Source of the DNA: Apostichopus japonicus
Taxonomy: Eukaryota > Echinodermata > Holothuroidea > Aspidochirotida > Stichopodidae
Reading direction: 5' to 3'
Length of the DNA stretch: 64,000 nucleotides
NCBI RefSeq assembly: GCF_037975245.1
Contig: NC_092568.1
Coordinates: forward strand, 42,399,631 to 42,463,630
The notes beneath the pieces were generated by a model, which had not been told where the DNA came from, did not search any database, and saw only the letters and a list, made by a program, of their open reading frames with translations. Below, one piece after another: positions 1 through 12,325 of the stretch. The translations under genes were made by a program, and so were the position numbers. How positions within the stretch are numbered: position 1 is the first letter of the stretch; every line of letters begins with the position of its first letter.

Positions 1-2670
1 GATGGATTCTGTGTTTTCCTCTCTCTCTCATTCTCTTTGTGTCTATACCTAACTGCAGAAGACCAAGGTAGGTTCATCGTTAGATGGATTCTGTGTTTTC
101 CTCTCTCTCACTCTAATTCTCTTTGTGTCTATACCTGATGGCAGAAGACCAAGGTAGGTTCATCTTTAGATGGATTCTGTGTTTTCCTCTCTCTCATTCT
201 CTTTGTCTATACCTGACTGCAGAAGACCAAGGTAGGTTCATCTTTAGATGGATTCTCTGTTTTCCTCTCTCTCTCATTCTCTTTGTGTCTATACCTGACT
301 ACAGAAGACCAAGGTAGGTTCATCTTTAGATGGATTCTGTGTTTTCCTCTCTCTCTCTCATTCTCTTTGTGTCTATACCTAACTGCATAAGACCAAGGTA
401 GGTTCATCTTTAGATGGATTCTGTGTTTTCCTCTCTCTCTCATTCTCTTTGTGTCTATACCTAACTGCAGAAGACCAAGGTAGGTTCATCTTTAGATGGA
501 TTCTCTGTTTTCCTCTCTCTCTCATTCTCTTTGTGTCTATACCTGACTGCAGAAGACCAAGGTAGGTTCATCTTTAGATGGATTCTCTGTTTTCCTCTCT
601 CTCTCTCATTCTCTTTGTGTCTATGCCTAACTACAGAAGACCAAGGTAGGTTCATCTTTACATGGATTCTGTGTTTTCCTCTCTCTCTCATTTGTCTATA
701 CCTGACTGCAAAAGACCAAGGTAGGTTCATCTTTAGATGGATTCTCTGTTTTCCTCTCTCTCTCATTCTCTTTGTCTATACCTGACTGCAGAAGACCAAG
801 GTAGGTTCATCTTTACATGGATTCTATGTTTTCCTCTCTCTCTCATTCTCTTTGTGTCTATACCTGACTGCAGAAGACCAAGGTAGGTTCATCTTTAGAT
901 GGATTCTCTGTTTTCCTCTCTCTCTCATTCTCTTTGTCTATACCTGACTGCAAAAGACCAAGGTAGGTTCATCTTTAGATGGATTCTCTGTTTTCCTCTC
1001 TCTCTCATTCTCTTTGTCTATACCTGACTGCAGAAGACCAAGGTAGGTTCATCTTTACATGGATTCTATGTTTTCCTCTCTCTCTCATTCTCTTTGTGTC
1101 TATACCTGACTGCAGAAGACCAAGGTAGGTTCATCTTTAGATGGATTCTCTGTTTTCCTCTCTCTCTCATTCTCTTTGTGTCTATACCTGACTGCAGAAG
1201 ACCAAGGTAGGTTCATCTTTATATGGATTCTCTGTTTTCCTCTCTCTCTCATTCTCTTTGTGTCTATACCTGACTGCAGAAGACCAAGGTAGGTTCATCT
1301 TTAGATGGATTCTATGTTTTCCTCTCTCTCTCATTCTCTTTGTGTCTATACCTGACTGCAGAAGACCAAGGTAGGTTCATCTTTACATGGATTCTATGTT
1401 TTCCTCTCTCTCTCATTCTCTTTGTGTCTATACCTGACTGCAGAAGACCAAGGTAGGTTCATCTTTAGATGGATTCTCTGTTTTCCTCTCTCTCTCATTC
1501 TCTTTGTGTCTATACCTGACTGCAGAAGACCAAGGTTGGTTCATCTTTATATGGATTCTCTGTTTTCCTCTCTCTCTCATTCTCTTTGTGTCTATACCTG
1601 ACTGCAGAAGACCAAGGTAGGTTCATCTTTAGATGGATTCTCTGTTTTCCTCTCTCTCTCATTCTCTTTGTGTCTATACCTGACTGCAGAAGACCAAGGT
1701 AGGTTCATCTTTACATGGATTCTATGTTTTCCTCTCTCTCTCATTCTCTTTGTCTATACCTGACTGCAGAAGACCAAGGTAGGTTCATCGTTAGATGGAT
1801 TCTCTGTTTTCCTCTCTCTCTCATTCTCTTTGTCTATACCTGACTGCAGAAGACCAAGGTAGGTTCATCTTTATATGGATTCTCTGTTTTCCTCTCTCTC
1901 TCATTCTCTTTGTCTATACCTGACTGCAGAAGACCAAGGTAGGTTCATCTTTAGATGGATTCTCTGTTTTCCTCTCTCTCTCATTCTCTTTGTCTATACC
2001 TGACTGCAGAAGACCAAGGTAGGTTCATCTTTACATGGATTCTATGTTTTCCTCTCTCTCTCATTCTCTTTGTGTCTATACCTGACTGCAAAAGACCAAG
2101 GTAGGTTCATCTTTAGATGGATTCTCTGTTTTCCTCTCTCTCTCATTCTCTTTGTCTATACCTGACTGCAGAAGACCAAGGTAGGTTCATCTTTAGATGG
2201 ATTCTCTGTTTTCCTCTCTCTCTCATTCTCTTTGTCTATACCTGACTGCAGAAGACCAAGGTAGGTTCATCTTTAGATGGATTCTATGTTTTCCTCTCTC
2301 TCTCATTCTCTTTGTGTCTATACCTGACTGCAGAAGACCAAGGTAGGTTCATCTTTAGATGGATTCTCTGTTTTCCTCTCTCTCTCATTCTCTTTGTGTC
2401 TATACCTGACTGCAGAAGACCAAGGTAGGTTCATCTTTAGATGGATTCTCTGTTTTCCTCTCTCTCTCATTCTCTTTGTGTCTACACCTGACTGCAGAAG
2501 ACCAAGGTAGGTTCATCGTTAGATGGATTCTCTGTTTTCCTCTCTCTCTCATTCTCTTTGTGTCTACACCTGACTACAGAAGACCAAGGTAGGTTCATCT
2601 TTAGATGGATTCTCTGTTTTCCTCTCTCTCTCATTCTCTTTGTGTCTATACCTATCTGCAGAAGACCAAG
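1..2670 (+). repeat. 33-copy minisatellite of an SLC24 exon end plus splice donor
   Basis: Tandem units of 80-86 bp (mostly 80 or 82) run in from the left edge. I counted 33 junctions reading CCAAG|gtaggt; one, near 1534, reads gttggt. Most of each unit translates in one frame to FPLSLILFVSIPDCRRPR and ends in AG|. The next true exon at 3779 starts with A then TTTGAGAGG, which completes the arginine codon and continues the exchanger. Each unit is therefore about 65-70 bp of coding exon end plus a short piece of intron carrying the donor. Copies lacking two bases (ctttgtctat) are out of frame. The genuine exon is either the leftmost copy, outside the window, or one of these; the last donor is at 2671. 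The repeat nature is certain; the exon origin is inferred from the frame fit. Confidence 0.9.
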
Positions 2671-3778
2671 GTAGGTTTCTTATGTGTATCATTAGCAATA
2701 AATAGTTAGCTCAATCTGTGTAGTCAATTAAGCATGGATGCTTTAGCAATGTGTCTGTATGTCTGTCTGTCTGTCATAGTCACATGGGTGTCCGTTGAAA
2801 GGTCATTTGTATAGTCCTGATGAAAGTTGTTGCCCTTTTGAGGGACTTCATTAATGTTTACACATAAAGTAGGTCAAAGGTCTTTCGGGATTAATTCAGG
2901 TCCAAAACATTAAATCCCTCTATGGTTTTAATCTGATCTGGATGTAAATTGTGTCGGATGGTTAGTGAGGGATAGCTAAAGTTGTTCAAGGATAAGTGGT
3001 CAAAGTTCGTTTGAGCTCGCGAACGTGAAATATTTTTCCTGAGAATCTACTGCATATAGTGTGAATCTTATTTTGACCTAAGTTAATTGCAATAACCCTC
3101 TGATTGTGTGTTAAAGAAAAAGTCAACAAGAATATAAAGTAAATGGTCATATGAAGCTATTAGCTGCCAAAAGAGAGATTTGTTGCAAACCTGTATCTTT
3201 CCTAGACTCTTGTTCAGATTCTCAGTAACTTTAGTTTAAACAATTCATTCTGTGCCACAATAAACAGTTCATAAGAAATAGTTATCTTGAGCATGATACA
3301 GTTGCAGTTCTTTACCACCAGTCTTTGTTCCTGCTGTTTCGCAGACCATCTGATCTAATCTTTGTCAATGGTTGTCACAGTGTATGATAGCACTGCCCAT
3401 CAATAACTTAATCCAGGAGTCAGCTCTGCCCAAGTTTGATGCCAATTAAATGTCAATTTTAAAACAAAAATGAGTAAGAGATATCGTCAAACATTGGATG
3501 CTACTAGCGGTCATCAAAGAGAAACAGGTCTAGGTTTGACTGTTATATAATATATTCATAATATGTTAAAATATGATACTTTTGCTAATATTCCCTTTCA
3601 TCAACTTTATATATGGCTGCAGTAACATCACCGTGTAAAGTGTTGATTCTGGTCAACTGTTACAAGTAGTTGGTCTCATAGGCAAGCTAGGACCTCATTT
3701 TGCCAAATTTAAATTGACAGCCCCAAGTATTAATTAAATCCATTTTGATGTTTTCATGTAATATGTTTGTATTTTCAG
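2671..3778 (+). other. SLC24 intron between the repeated exon end and the next exon
   Basis: AT-rich unique sequence with no coding signal. It starts at the last donor copy (gtaggt) and ends with the acceptor ttttcag before 3779. A short gtctgtctgtctg run lies near 2758. Confidence 0.6.
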
Positions 3779-3972
3779 ATTTGAGAGGTTTTACATCGCC
3801 ACGTTCCTGCTATCGATTGCCTGGATTATGGTATTTACATATGTAATGGTCTGGATGGTAGCACTCATCGGCTACACAATGATGATTCCAGATACTATTA
3901 TGGGAATTTCATTCTTAGCGGCTGGCACAAGTGTGCCTGATGCTATGGCAAGTTTGATTGTTGCAAGGCAAG
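3779..3972 (+). CDS. SLC24A3/4-like: SLC24-type Na+/Ca2+-K+ exchanger, exon (alpha-2 region)
   Basis: The exon has acceptor ttttcag and donor G|gtaaga, entering with 1 base and leaving with 1 base of a codon. The translation begins FERFYIATFLLSIAWIMVF and contains GISFLAAGTSVPDAMASLIV. That is the alpha-2 repeat signature of K+-dependent Na+/Ca2+ exchangers (AAGTS.PD), with the conserved acidic ion-binding aspartate. Two hydrophobic membrane segments are visible. The protein would export Ca2+ across the plasma membrane in exchange for Na+, with co-export of K+. The NCKX3/4 assignment rests on remembered family features such as MASLIVARQG and the later [11 protein letters not shown], so subtype is less certain than family. 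Confidence 0.92.
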
Positions 3973-4900
3973 GTAAGATGCAAATTACAGCTTAGACTTA
4001 AATGATCCCAATCACCGTAGAATCATGAACAAGAATAGAACAGAATTCAAAGAAGAAATTGCTAGGGCTACACAGAGTCTTCTCAGGCGTCTAGAGAAAC
4101 ACAAAAAAGAAAATCTTAACATTGTATGAGAAATGTAAATGAACCAATCCAAATTATATTGAAGAGCAAACCATCAAAGTATCTTTCTGATCTCAAAATT
4201 CCTGTTTTCAAAGCATTAGATTGATCTTCTCTGTGTAGAGTAACTCTACTTCTCACCCTCACCAATTGTGTACTTTCCTCTTTGTGTACTAACTGTTTTA
4301 GAAGATATTAGCAAGGTCTCACTGCCAAGAACAGACAAAAATGTTTCTTATTATTTTGCATTTTATATTAAAACAGCTTTCTGTTTTCATTTCTGTGATA
4401 TTTGAAATGTTTGATGCTAGAGTCCTTTGTCTTTATTAGTGCAATTTAGTGATGTTTGATAATAAAGAAAACTTAAATTCTGACAAATTACCGTTTGTAT
4501 TTCCGCCTTGTGATGAGCGTAATATGGATGATCAAAGCTTTAATGTCTTCCAGATCATACATGAATCTACAATGCTGATTATATTATAGAAACCATTAAC
4601 GAGCAGAGGTAATACACAGCCAACACATCTCTTTCATCATTATTGCACAACATTAACAGGTTAAGTAATTAGCAGGAGCTTAATATCTTTGATTATCTTC
4701 CAGATCATACATGAACCTACGATTATGATTATTTTATGGTCTGATAGAAACCATTAACGAGCAGACTAAGCACCGAGGCAATACACAGCCAACACATCTC
4801 TTTCATCATTATTGCACACATTAACAGGTTAAGTGATTAGCAGGAATGACATTGAAAGCTGGCTGCAACATCATGTTCTGTTTGTTTCTCTCTGTGGCAG
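3973..4900 (+). other. SLC24 intron with a two-copy 150-bp tandem duplication
   Basis: The intron runs from gtaaga to gtggcag. Within it 4547-4846 is an imperfect tandem duplication of period 150 bp (cttccagatcatacatgaa at 4547 and again at 4697). No coding signal was seen. Confidence 0.75.
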
Positions 4901-5079
4901 GGCTTGGTGATATGGCAGTGTCCAATAGCATAGGAAGTAATGTATTTGACATCCTCCTGGGGCTAGCCTTACCTTGGTTTCTCAAGACCAGTGTGACGAG
5001 TACAGGAAGCAAAGTGATCATTAACAGTAATGGATTACTTTACTCAGTTACGTTACTCCTGGCAACAGTCTTTATTACG
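4901..5079 (+). CDS. SLC24A3/4-like: SLC24-type exchanger, exon ([15 protein letters not shown])
   Basis: The acceptor is gtggcag and the donor ACG|gtaagt. The exon enters completing a glycine codon (G|GG) and leaves in phase 0. The translation starts [18 protein letters not shown] and goes on through two hydrophobic stretches to [21 protein letters not shown] is the second half of the alpha-2 repeat shared by NCKX3/4 proteins, where the aspartate and serines line the ion path. The sequence joins both neighbouring exons without any frame problem. The exon's 3' end and donor are tandemly copied into the following intron (see 5061-5340). Confidence 0.93.
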
Positions 5080-5340
5080 GTAAGTCAACATTCCAGGCAG
5101 AGATACTGTGCATCAAATGTATGTATTTGAGTGTGTTATTGTGGCAACCATCATTATTACGGTGATTAGTTAACATCTCAGGCATAGATACTGTGCATCT
5201 AATGTATGTATTTGAGCCTGTTATTGTGGCAACCATCTTTATTACAATGGTTAGTTAATATCTCAGGCAAAGATACTTTGCATCAACTGTAAGTGAGTAT
5301 GTTATTGTGGCAAACATCTTTATTATAGTTAGTTAACAAT
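5061..5340 (+). repeat. Four-copy duplication of the SLC24 exon end and donor
   Basis: The genuine exon end GGCAACAGTCTTTATTACG|gtaagt at 5061 is followed by decayed copies beginning ggcaaccat at 5143 and 5228 and ggcaaacat at 5309. Spacings are 82, 85 and 81 bp. The second copy keeps ATTACG|gtgatt; the third and fourth have lost a clean donor. This is the same architecture as the large arrays at 1-2670 and 45216-48215, but short and old. Confidence 0.85.
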
Positions 5341-5951
5341 TCAGGCAACAGTATTGCCTATGATTTTCCATGCATCAAATGCATGATTGCATTAATATGG
5401 AACATTGGTTGTTTAGTAAATATTTCGTTGTTTAGAGAGAGGAGAACGGTCATGTTGCATGTAGGATATTGCATTGGAGCTGCAGTGCTGTCAGGCCTAA
5501 TGCAGGATGTCTGGCCACCCTAGTCACTTACTTCTGGCAATATTCTTTACTATGGTTTCTGACCCAAGCAGACATAGTGTGCATCAAGTGTTCATAGATT
5601 TAAGTTACTCATCAAATGTGAAAAAAAGTTACCAGTCATTTCTTCGGCATAATGACATTGGCAATGGGTGTTCAATGGGTGTTCATAATGACATTGGCAA
5701 TGTGTTCTGCATCAACCTAGATTGTTGCATACTAGTATTTTTCCAACAATTACTCTGTGTTTTATTTCAGAATGTTAAAGCTGTATTCACTCAGTGTATT
5801 GCTATCACACCCTCTTAAATCTTCCAAGGCTGTACAGTAGCAGGAATGCTAAAACCTTTGTCTAACCCTTGTCATCATTCTGTGAGAAGTTGTGTGATGA
5901 AGCTCTGAATTTATCAAATCTTTCACAAGTTTATTTTTAATTTCTTAACAG

Positions 5952-6098
5952 ATTGTCAGCATACACTGCTTCAAGTGGAGACTGACCAAACCCCTGGGTT
6001 ACATGCTCTGCTGTTTCTACTGTGTGTTTCTTACTATCTGTAGTATGGTGGAGTTCAATGTGTTTGGTTACGTCAACCCTCCCATATGTGCCCACTGA
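5952..6098 (+). CDS. SLC24A3/4-like: SLC24-type exchanger, last coding exon
   Basis: The acceptor cttaacag opens this exon in phase 0. The translation begins IVSIHCFKWRLTKPLGYML, passes through a final membrane segment containing CCFYCVFLTIC, then MVEFNVFGYVNPP, and ends at TGA (6096-6098). MTEFNVF-like text and a very short cytoplasmic-type tail after it are typical of the C-terminus of NCKX3/4. The length from the alpha-2 region to the stop matches the family. Together with 3779-3972 and 4901-5079 it gives an intact C-terminal half. Confidence 0.9.
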   Translation: MVSIHCFKWRLTKPLGYMLCCFYCVFLTICSMVEFNVFGYVNPPICAH

Positions 6099-7760
6099 AT
6101 ACCTGGACATAGCTGAAAATACTAATTGGACTGTTGGAAGCATTTAGTTTCAAAATTTCAGAGTTTCAAATAGTCATGAATTGACCTATATGCAACAAAG
6201 ATTGTCCGACTGTGAAAGCCAGCTGAACAGATTTATTATTAAGTAAGAACGCCACGTTATCAGCAAGAGGTATATTTGATAACCAAACAAAGGAAAGAAT
6301 CTTTATACATCTCTGTAGAGACGACCAGGTTTGTAAAGAGGAAGTTAATGCTGTGACGTTGTTACCATGGTAACTCCTAATGTTGCACCTTTACTACTGT
6401 GGTAGCACATATAATTGTAGTACTGTGAATGATGATAGCTTCTATGGGTTGATGCATAATATGACTTGCAGTACTGTGAATGATGATAGCTTCTATAGGT
6501 TAAATGCATAATATATCTTGCAGTATTGTGAATGATGATAATCTATAGGTTAAAATGCATAATATATCTTGCAGTACTGTGAATGATGATAGCTTCTATA
6601 TGTTAATGCATAATATATCTTGCAGTACTGTGAATGATGATAGCTTCTATAGGTTAATGCATAATATATCTTACAGTACTGTGAATGATGATAGCTTCTA
6701 TATGTTAATGCATAATATATCTTGCAGTACTGTGAATGATGATAGCTCATATATGTTAATGCATAATATATCTTGCAGTACTGTGAATGATGATGTTAAT
6801 GCATAACATATCTTGCAGTACTGTGAATGATAATAGCTTCTATAGGTTAATGCATAATTTATCTTGCAGTACTGTGAATGATGATAGCTATAGGTTAATG
6901 CCAATATACTATATCTTGTAAATACTTTTTCATGTATTACACACTTTCCATTATATTACATATGGTTGTTAGTTGTTTTAATAAGATACTATAACTCATA
7001 TACAAACTGTTTGCCATGTAGCAGTATATCATAATTTTCATATTAGTCTTAATTTATATAGGAATACCCCAATACTATGCCAAGCAGCATAATCATGGCA
7101 CTTTGTGACAAATGTGTGGACATTTTGTACTCTTTCCATCATACCAGGTAGTTGCCATGGGTACATATCATTGATAGATACATGGTGGGTTTGTTTGTTA
7201 GCATATTCTAGATTAGTTTAAGAGATGTTGCCATTCTCCCTTCATTAGTTTAAATCTAAATCATGGTAGCATCATAGTCATTGCCAAAATGGTGGCTGTA
7301 CAAGAGCAAAATACCGTTGAAAGATGTATGCACAGTTTTCAGTTTTGATAAGTCTCAGTTCATGTTTTGCAACATCACTTTAGTTTATCAATGTAACCTG
7401 CATGAAGATGTACATGTTTTTTCACAACAAATCAGCCCCATTAAAGGGTTTGATTAGAACTGTTATGTTATTAGTGAGTATAAGCTCAATGGAAATGACC
7501 TTATACACTTCACTATTCCTCTGACTATACCAAACTATTACTACATTGCTACATGATGCCCTATGGTTATCTAATCGTGCAGACATTTATTCTGTAGTTT
7601 TATTGATAAGTAGAGGAAGAGTTTTCCCAGCGTTCTTGCAGATTCTTTCACAGCCTAAATTACGATTGTGTGTTTATATTCGTCAAGTGCAAATAGTTAT
7701 TGTTTCTTTAAATCTCTTTCACTCTCTGCAATAGCATGTAAATAAAAACAGCTCACTTGA
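6099..7760 (+). other. Probable SLC24 3' UTR and downstream sequence
   Basis: No coding signal follows the TGA. A tandem repeat lies at 6410-6905. The first canonical AATAAA I noticed downstream is at 7741-7746, so the 3' UTR may extend that far; this is inference. Confidence 0.35.
6410..6905 (+). repeat. Minisatellite, about 46-50 bp, about 10 copies
   Basis: The repeated unit contains atatatcttgcag, tactgtgaatgatgatag and ttctataggttaatgcata. Lengths vary by a few bases between copies. Each unit contains a tcttgcag sequence that resembles a 3' splice site. It lies 310 bp past the exchanger stop codon, so it is probably transcribed as 3' UTR. Confidence 0.88.
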
Positions 7761-9086
7761 ATTAATTTTGTTTGAGCAAATTATTACACCTAAAGTATAT
7801 ATTTTAGTCCAAGAAATAAATGGCAGAAGTGATAAACTGGTTGTTTGAATTGATTCACAGATTATAACTGCCAAGTGTCTACAAATTGTTTACAACCTAC
7901 AAGTTTATTATGCAAAAAAATAAGTGTTTCTGTGTTATGTACTGCTTCGTGTTCATACTTTGTATATACGCCATTCATTTCAAAAGATGCGAAACTTTTG
8001 AGCCTTTCAATCATTTAATGATTTTGAAGTGTGGACATGTAATGAAACAGTCACATAGAGGATTCAAAGTTCAAAGATTTTGATCATTTCTGTTATCTGA
8101 ATATTTAGGCATTTTTTCTGTTCCAATTTATGTTTCAGTCTCAATTGAAACTGACATCCACTCTGGCTGGAGATGGTGAACGTGTTTGTTGGTTGTTGTA
8201 CATTGCTTCAATTAAGAGTTTCTTTAGAAAGTTATTTTTGTAAAACTTTGATCATGTTCTTTCCTTTTTTGAGTATTTTAATCCATGCCAAGATCAAGCA
8301 CAGTTGTTTTGAAGTACTTGCTTTAACTTGTTAATTAAGCCATCAATTTGCAGTGTTTTTCAGCGTTTATCAGCACTGATGTTTGTGCAAGTGTTGTGTG
8401 CTTTCACTCCAGTAATATTAAAGTTTGACTTATCTCTCCTGCTTTCCAAAATATATCTCTGCCATTAAGTTAAATTATTCAGTGCATAGGCAAGCCTGAT
8501 TATGTCAGCATTAATGGTATCTCTGCAAGATACCATACAATGCTGACAAGGGAAGTATTTTGACTAGCTAATATTGTTGAGGTAAAGACAGGGTCTTTAA
8601 GCTGTATTTCAACGTTCAGTCCCATGTTTTCTTTCTTTTGTAAATAGTTTCATGAATAGAAAGAAAATAGTTTTGCTCTGTTGAGCAAATTTGGTTATCC
8701 CTTGTTCGTCCAGTATCGTCTTCCATTGATTATTAAAAAGCTAAGACAGAAGGATTTATGAATGGTTATATGAAATGAATGAAAACAATATATGAATAAA
8801 TAATATTTAACTTTACAATTAATTTTATGTGTTTATGCAATGATTGTGTGTATTTGGTAAAAGTTGCTTTCAAGAAGGACTAAAGGAACCAATTAGGGTT
8901 GGTCGGACAATGGGATGTAGTAAAGACAAATTGATAGATTTTTATTAGCACTGCATTGTTGAAAAATAAAAACCAGCTAATACCTGCAATGGAAATGTAT
9001 GTGTGTGGACAAGTCTGCTGCTAAAGTAAAAAGTTAGAAAATATCTTAAAGAGGTGTTATACCTTTTATAGAAATGATATTGACTG

Positions 9087-9275
9087 CTGGAATAATGAGT
9101 GTAGATGGTTAAAGAGGTGTTACTCGTTCTGTTAGACCATCTTGGATGTGAAAGTGTTCGTCTAGTACACATCATCCCTACTGGAATCATGAGTGTAGAT
9201 GGTTAAAGAGGTGTTTCTTGTTCTGTTAGACCATCTTGGATGTGCCAGTGTTTGTTTAGTACACATCATCCCTAT
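9087..9275. repeat. Two-copy tandem duplication, period 94 bp
   Basis: The block starting ctggaataatgagtgtagat at 9087 recurs as ctggaatcatgagtgtagat at 9181. Both copies end in tagtacacatcatccct, with a few substitutions between them. Confidence 0.85.
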
Positions 9276-10269
9276 AACAAGAATGACATCTTTTTCAACT
9301 TTAAGGTAGTTAAGTGTCATTGTGAGGTAACATTTAAGTTTGTTTTAGTTAAGTTGCAAAGAATTGCAGTGCTTGTCATGCTCATTACGTTATAACAATC
9401 AAAGGTTTTCTCTTATAATTGTTTTTATACTTTTGCTGTGGTACATAGTTATTAAAGTTATTTCATCAAAGCTGCCACCTATTAAATCAATGTATATTCT
9501 TGCCCTTTTTGTGGATGTGCAGAAGAAAACATAGGTGTGTTCTTTATTTTAGAATTGATATGGTTTTATACGTTAGTGTGGATGTCACCACTCAGCAATA
9601 TGAGAATCAGTGACTGATTACCACTTTAATTGGTTTGACAAAACGATAACTTAGCAATACACAGTGTGGTCCTATCAGCCAGTAAAGGACTAGCACTAGA
9701 CCTGCCTGCCAGATAAACGCAATTAATTGCAACTTAGATGGATCTAACAAACCAATATGGAACTTTCTTGCTTGATGTTGAGATTCTTAAAATGTCAGGA
9801 ATAGTTTCAATGATTGCAACACGCTGCTCATTGCTTCTTTGTTTTAATTAGATAATTAATCCAACCTCAGTCCATCCTGCCACTAAACTGTTCAGGTGCT
9901 TTGTCATTCTTTTAAGTCAATCTTAGTGGATTTTACATAGAATAATTTGTTACAGTATTGTGTGTTTTAGGTTTAAATTACCAAGTCTTACTAAAGATTT
10001 GAAGATAATTTTATCTGATTTCATGACAAAACCGGTAACATTTTGTACAGTAAGTATAAGTGTGAAATAAAATTGAACAAAAATCAGGAAACTGTTTTTG
10101 TTATGTTTTTTGCATGTTGTACAGTAATTTATCAATAACATAATATGCAATATAATGGATGCTGGTTACCACTTAATGTTTAGTCTAAGATTTATTTCCT
10201 CATGTCTTTGAATTCAAACTGAAAAACAGACAACTTACAACAGAACACAATATGTAATATATGTAACAA

Positions 10270-10306
10270 TTTGTAATATTCTGTTACAGAAACAGAATAT
10301 TACAAA
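10270..10306. repeat. Perfect 16-bp inverted repeat
   Basis: tttgtaatattctgtt at 10270-10285 is exactly complementary to aacagaatattacaaa at 10291-10306, with a 5-base loop. No flanking context suggests a function. Confidence 0.85.
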
Positions 10307-11936
10307 ATATTAATGAAAGATTGATACACTCATGATCATCAAAGGTTTGCATTCTGCAAACTTGAATATGAAAACTGTAAAAGTTAGGTATGACCTCATG
10401 ATAGGCAAGATTTGGATGACAACTTTGGAAAGAGTCTTGATTAACAAGAATCTTTGAAAGTCTTCAAAATAAATAAAATAGTTCAACCATATCAACTACC
10501 ATCCATGTGGCAAAATATTTAGATCACACTATAAATGTGCAGAGATGAGCCACTTATTCACTCATTACTACCAGTTGTCTTGGTCGCATATGCACTCCAT
10601 TCAACACTACCCTATAAAATGATAACATTGTTGTACTGAACCCCCAATGGGGATACTGCCCTCTTCCTTACAAATCTACCATTCAAAGATATCTTGTAGC
10701 TAGGAGGTTTGTCCACTCATATTTTCACTCAAATTTGTCATCTTCATAATTTATGTCTTGATTTCATGTTAACATAGCAATAGTTTGGATGATATTTAGA
10801 TATCCATCAGCTAAGTACCTCCCTTCTTATATGAAGGAAGGACTAAAGCAGTATTACAATGTATTCATGCTAGAGCTTTCTACTTTACTCAGGATGACCT
10901 CATCAAAATCTTAAACAAACCTTCAAATCTACATATAGCCAAACAGGTGGCGTTAAGTGTTATCATGAAAACGGAAAATGCTTTGCCTTTTGTAAACACA
11001 ACTTTAGCTTTACAAGATGAAATAATATGATTTTCTTTTACTGAAATATTAAACTTTTTCTTTTGCAAACAAGATTAATACGATCTTGCTTGTTAGAATT
11101 ACGGGAAATACAGATCCAAATTGCCAAAGTACTAACAACATCTACTTAAAGAGGTTACAACTGGAAAACAAAATGCAAACGGAGCAATATTACTTCAGAA
11201 TGACTCCAAACTTGAGAGCTATAGTCACAGGAAAACATTGAATTAAAAATGTTTTTGCTTTCTATTCTAGCCAGTACAGATTGTAGAGATTAAAATTATA
11301 AAGAAAACTTGAATTTTTCATAAATAATGCATTCTTTTATAAAAGTAGAGAACTAAATAGCTATCCATAACATATTAAATGCCATTAATAATTTCAGGTC
11401 TGTGAAAACTCAAAATCTGCCAAAGTATCAAACTTTCCTGATAACAAAATAGAACTTGGATAAAGTTGTAGTCACAATCCCTGACATGGGATGACACCAA
11501 AATACTCAAAAGATTTTCGGTGGCCACTAAAAGACAACAATTTATAATCTATCAAATGGCTTTCAGACCAGTTTCTGTAAGTGTTAAAAATACATTAGTT
11601 TATAAATCAATCCATACTTCTTTTGATACCATTACATTACTATTCAGTGGTCTGGCCCAAACCTTATATGAGTATTTTGACTTCCCCCTGACCAGAGTAA
11701 CTTTATCGTAACACTGCTATAATCCTCATAGCAGTCTCATGAAAAGGGCTATATTTTAACATTTGAAAGAGACCTTTTCATATATAAACCTGTTTCTTAA
11801 AGGCCACGTAGTTTCTCCCATCTTTATAACTGGTTGTGCATCTTTATAAACAGTGGTACTAAATCTCTGCATAAATAGAAACTTTCACCTTTATATTCAA
11901 CATAAATGAGGATAAGTAGTTCTAATGGAAATCTGA

Positions 11937-12160
11937 TTATTTCTTCAGTGCAACTGTTAAAGCATCAACAATTTCTTTAAAAGTGCTATCCCCACTAAAA
12001 TGTCCTCTATCTGTATATTTATATGAATCTGTTTTCAGTTTGTCCATAACTTCTTCTATTTCAGACCAGGACAGAAGAGGGTCATTGGAAGATCCGAATG
12101 CAATTCTGAGCTCTGCATTCGATATGATTTTCTCCCATTCCCAGGGCCGGCTGAAGTATC
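11937..12160 (-). CDS. RBBP9: RBBP9-like serine hydrolase, last exon
   Basis: On the minus strand the acceptor tttcag is followed by GATACTTCAGCC, completing a glycine codon begun in the exon at 14137-14222. The translation runs YFSRPWEWEKIISNAELRI, then AFGSSNDPLLSW, then YKYTDRGHFSG, and ends ALTVALKK with TAA at 11937-11939. This aligns in order with the C-terminal third of RBBP9. It holds the Asp (SNDPLL) and His (DRGHF) of the alpha/beta-hydrolase catalytic triad. RBBP9 is a small cytosolic serine hydrolase of about 186 residues that binds Rb. Confidence 0.93.
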
Positions 12161-12325
12161 CTGAAAAATATTAACAAAAGCAACACTTTTGATTATAAAG
12201 GACAAATTTATGTTGAAAGAAAACTCACTCTTGGCAGAGAGGATTGCTCGGCAAGAGAGTAACTACAGAGCAATGGAATTAAAAAATGATTATTTACAAC
12301 ACATAACAAGAAAACTGAACATTAA

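Larger units (their letters stand above)
7761..11936. other. Intergenic, no gene recognised
   Basis: AT-rich sequence without any reading frame I can link to a protein. It contains a two-copy tandem duplication at 9087-9275 (period 94) and two short perfect or near-perfect inverted repeats (8504-8547 and 10270-10306). Confidence 0.5.

Noticed and set aside
1-785. Short frames within the first array as small proteins
   Set aside because: They are copies of the SLC24 exon end. Frame breaks between units rule out a continuous product.
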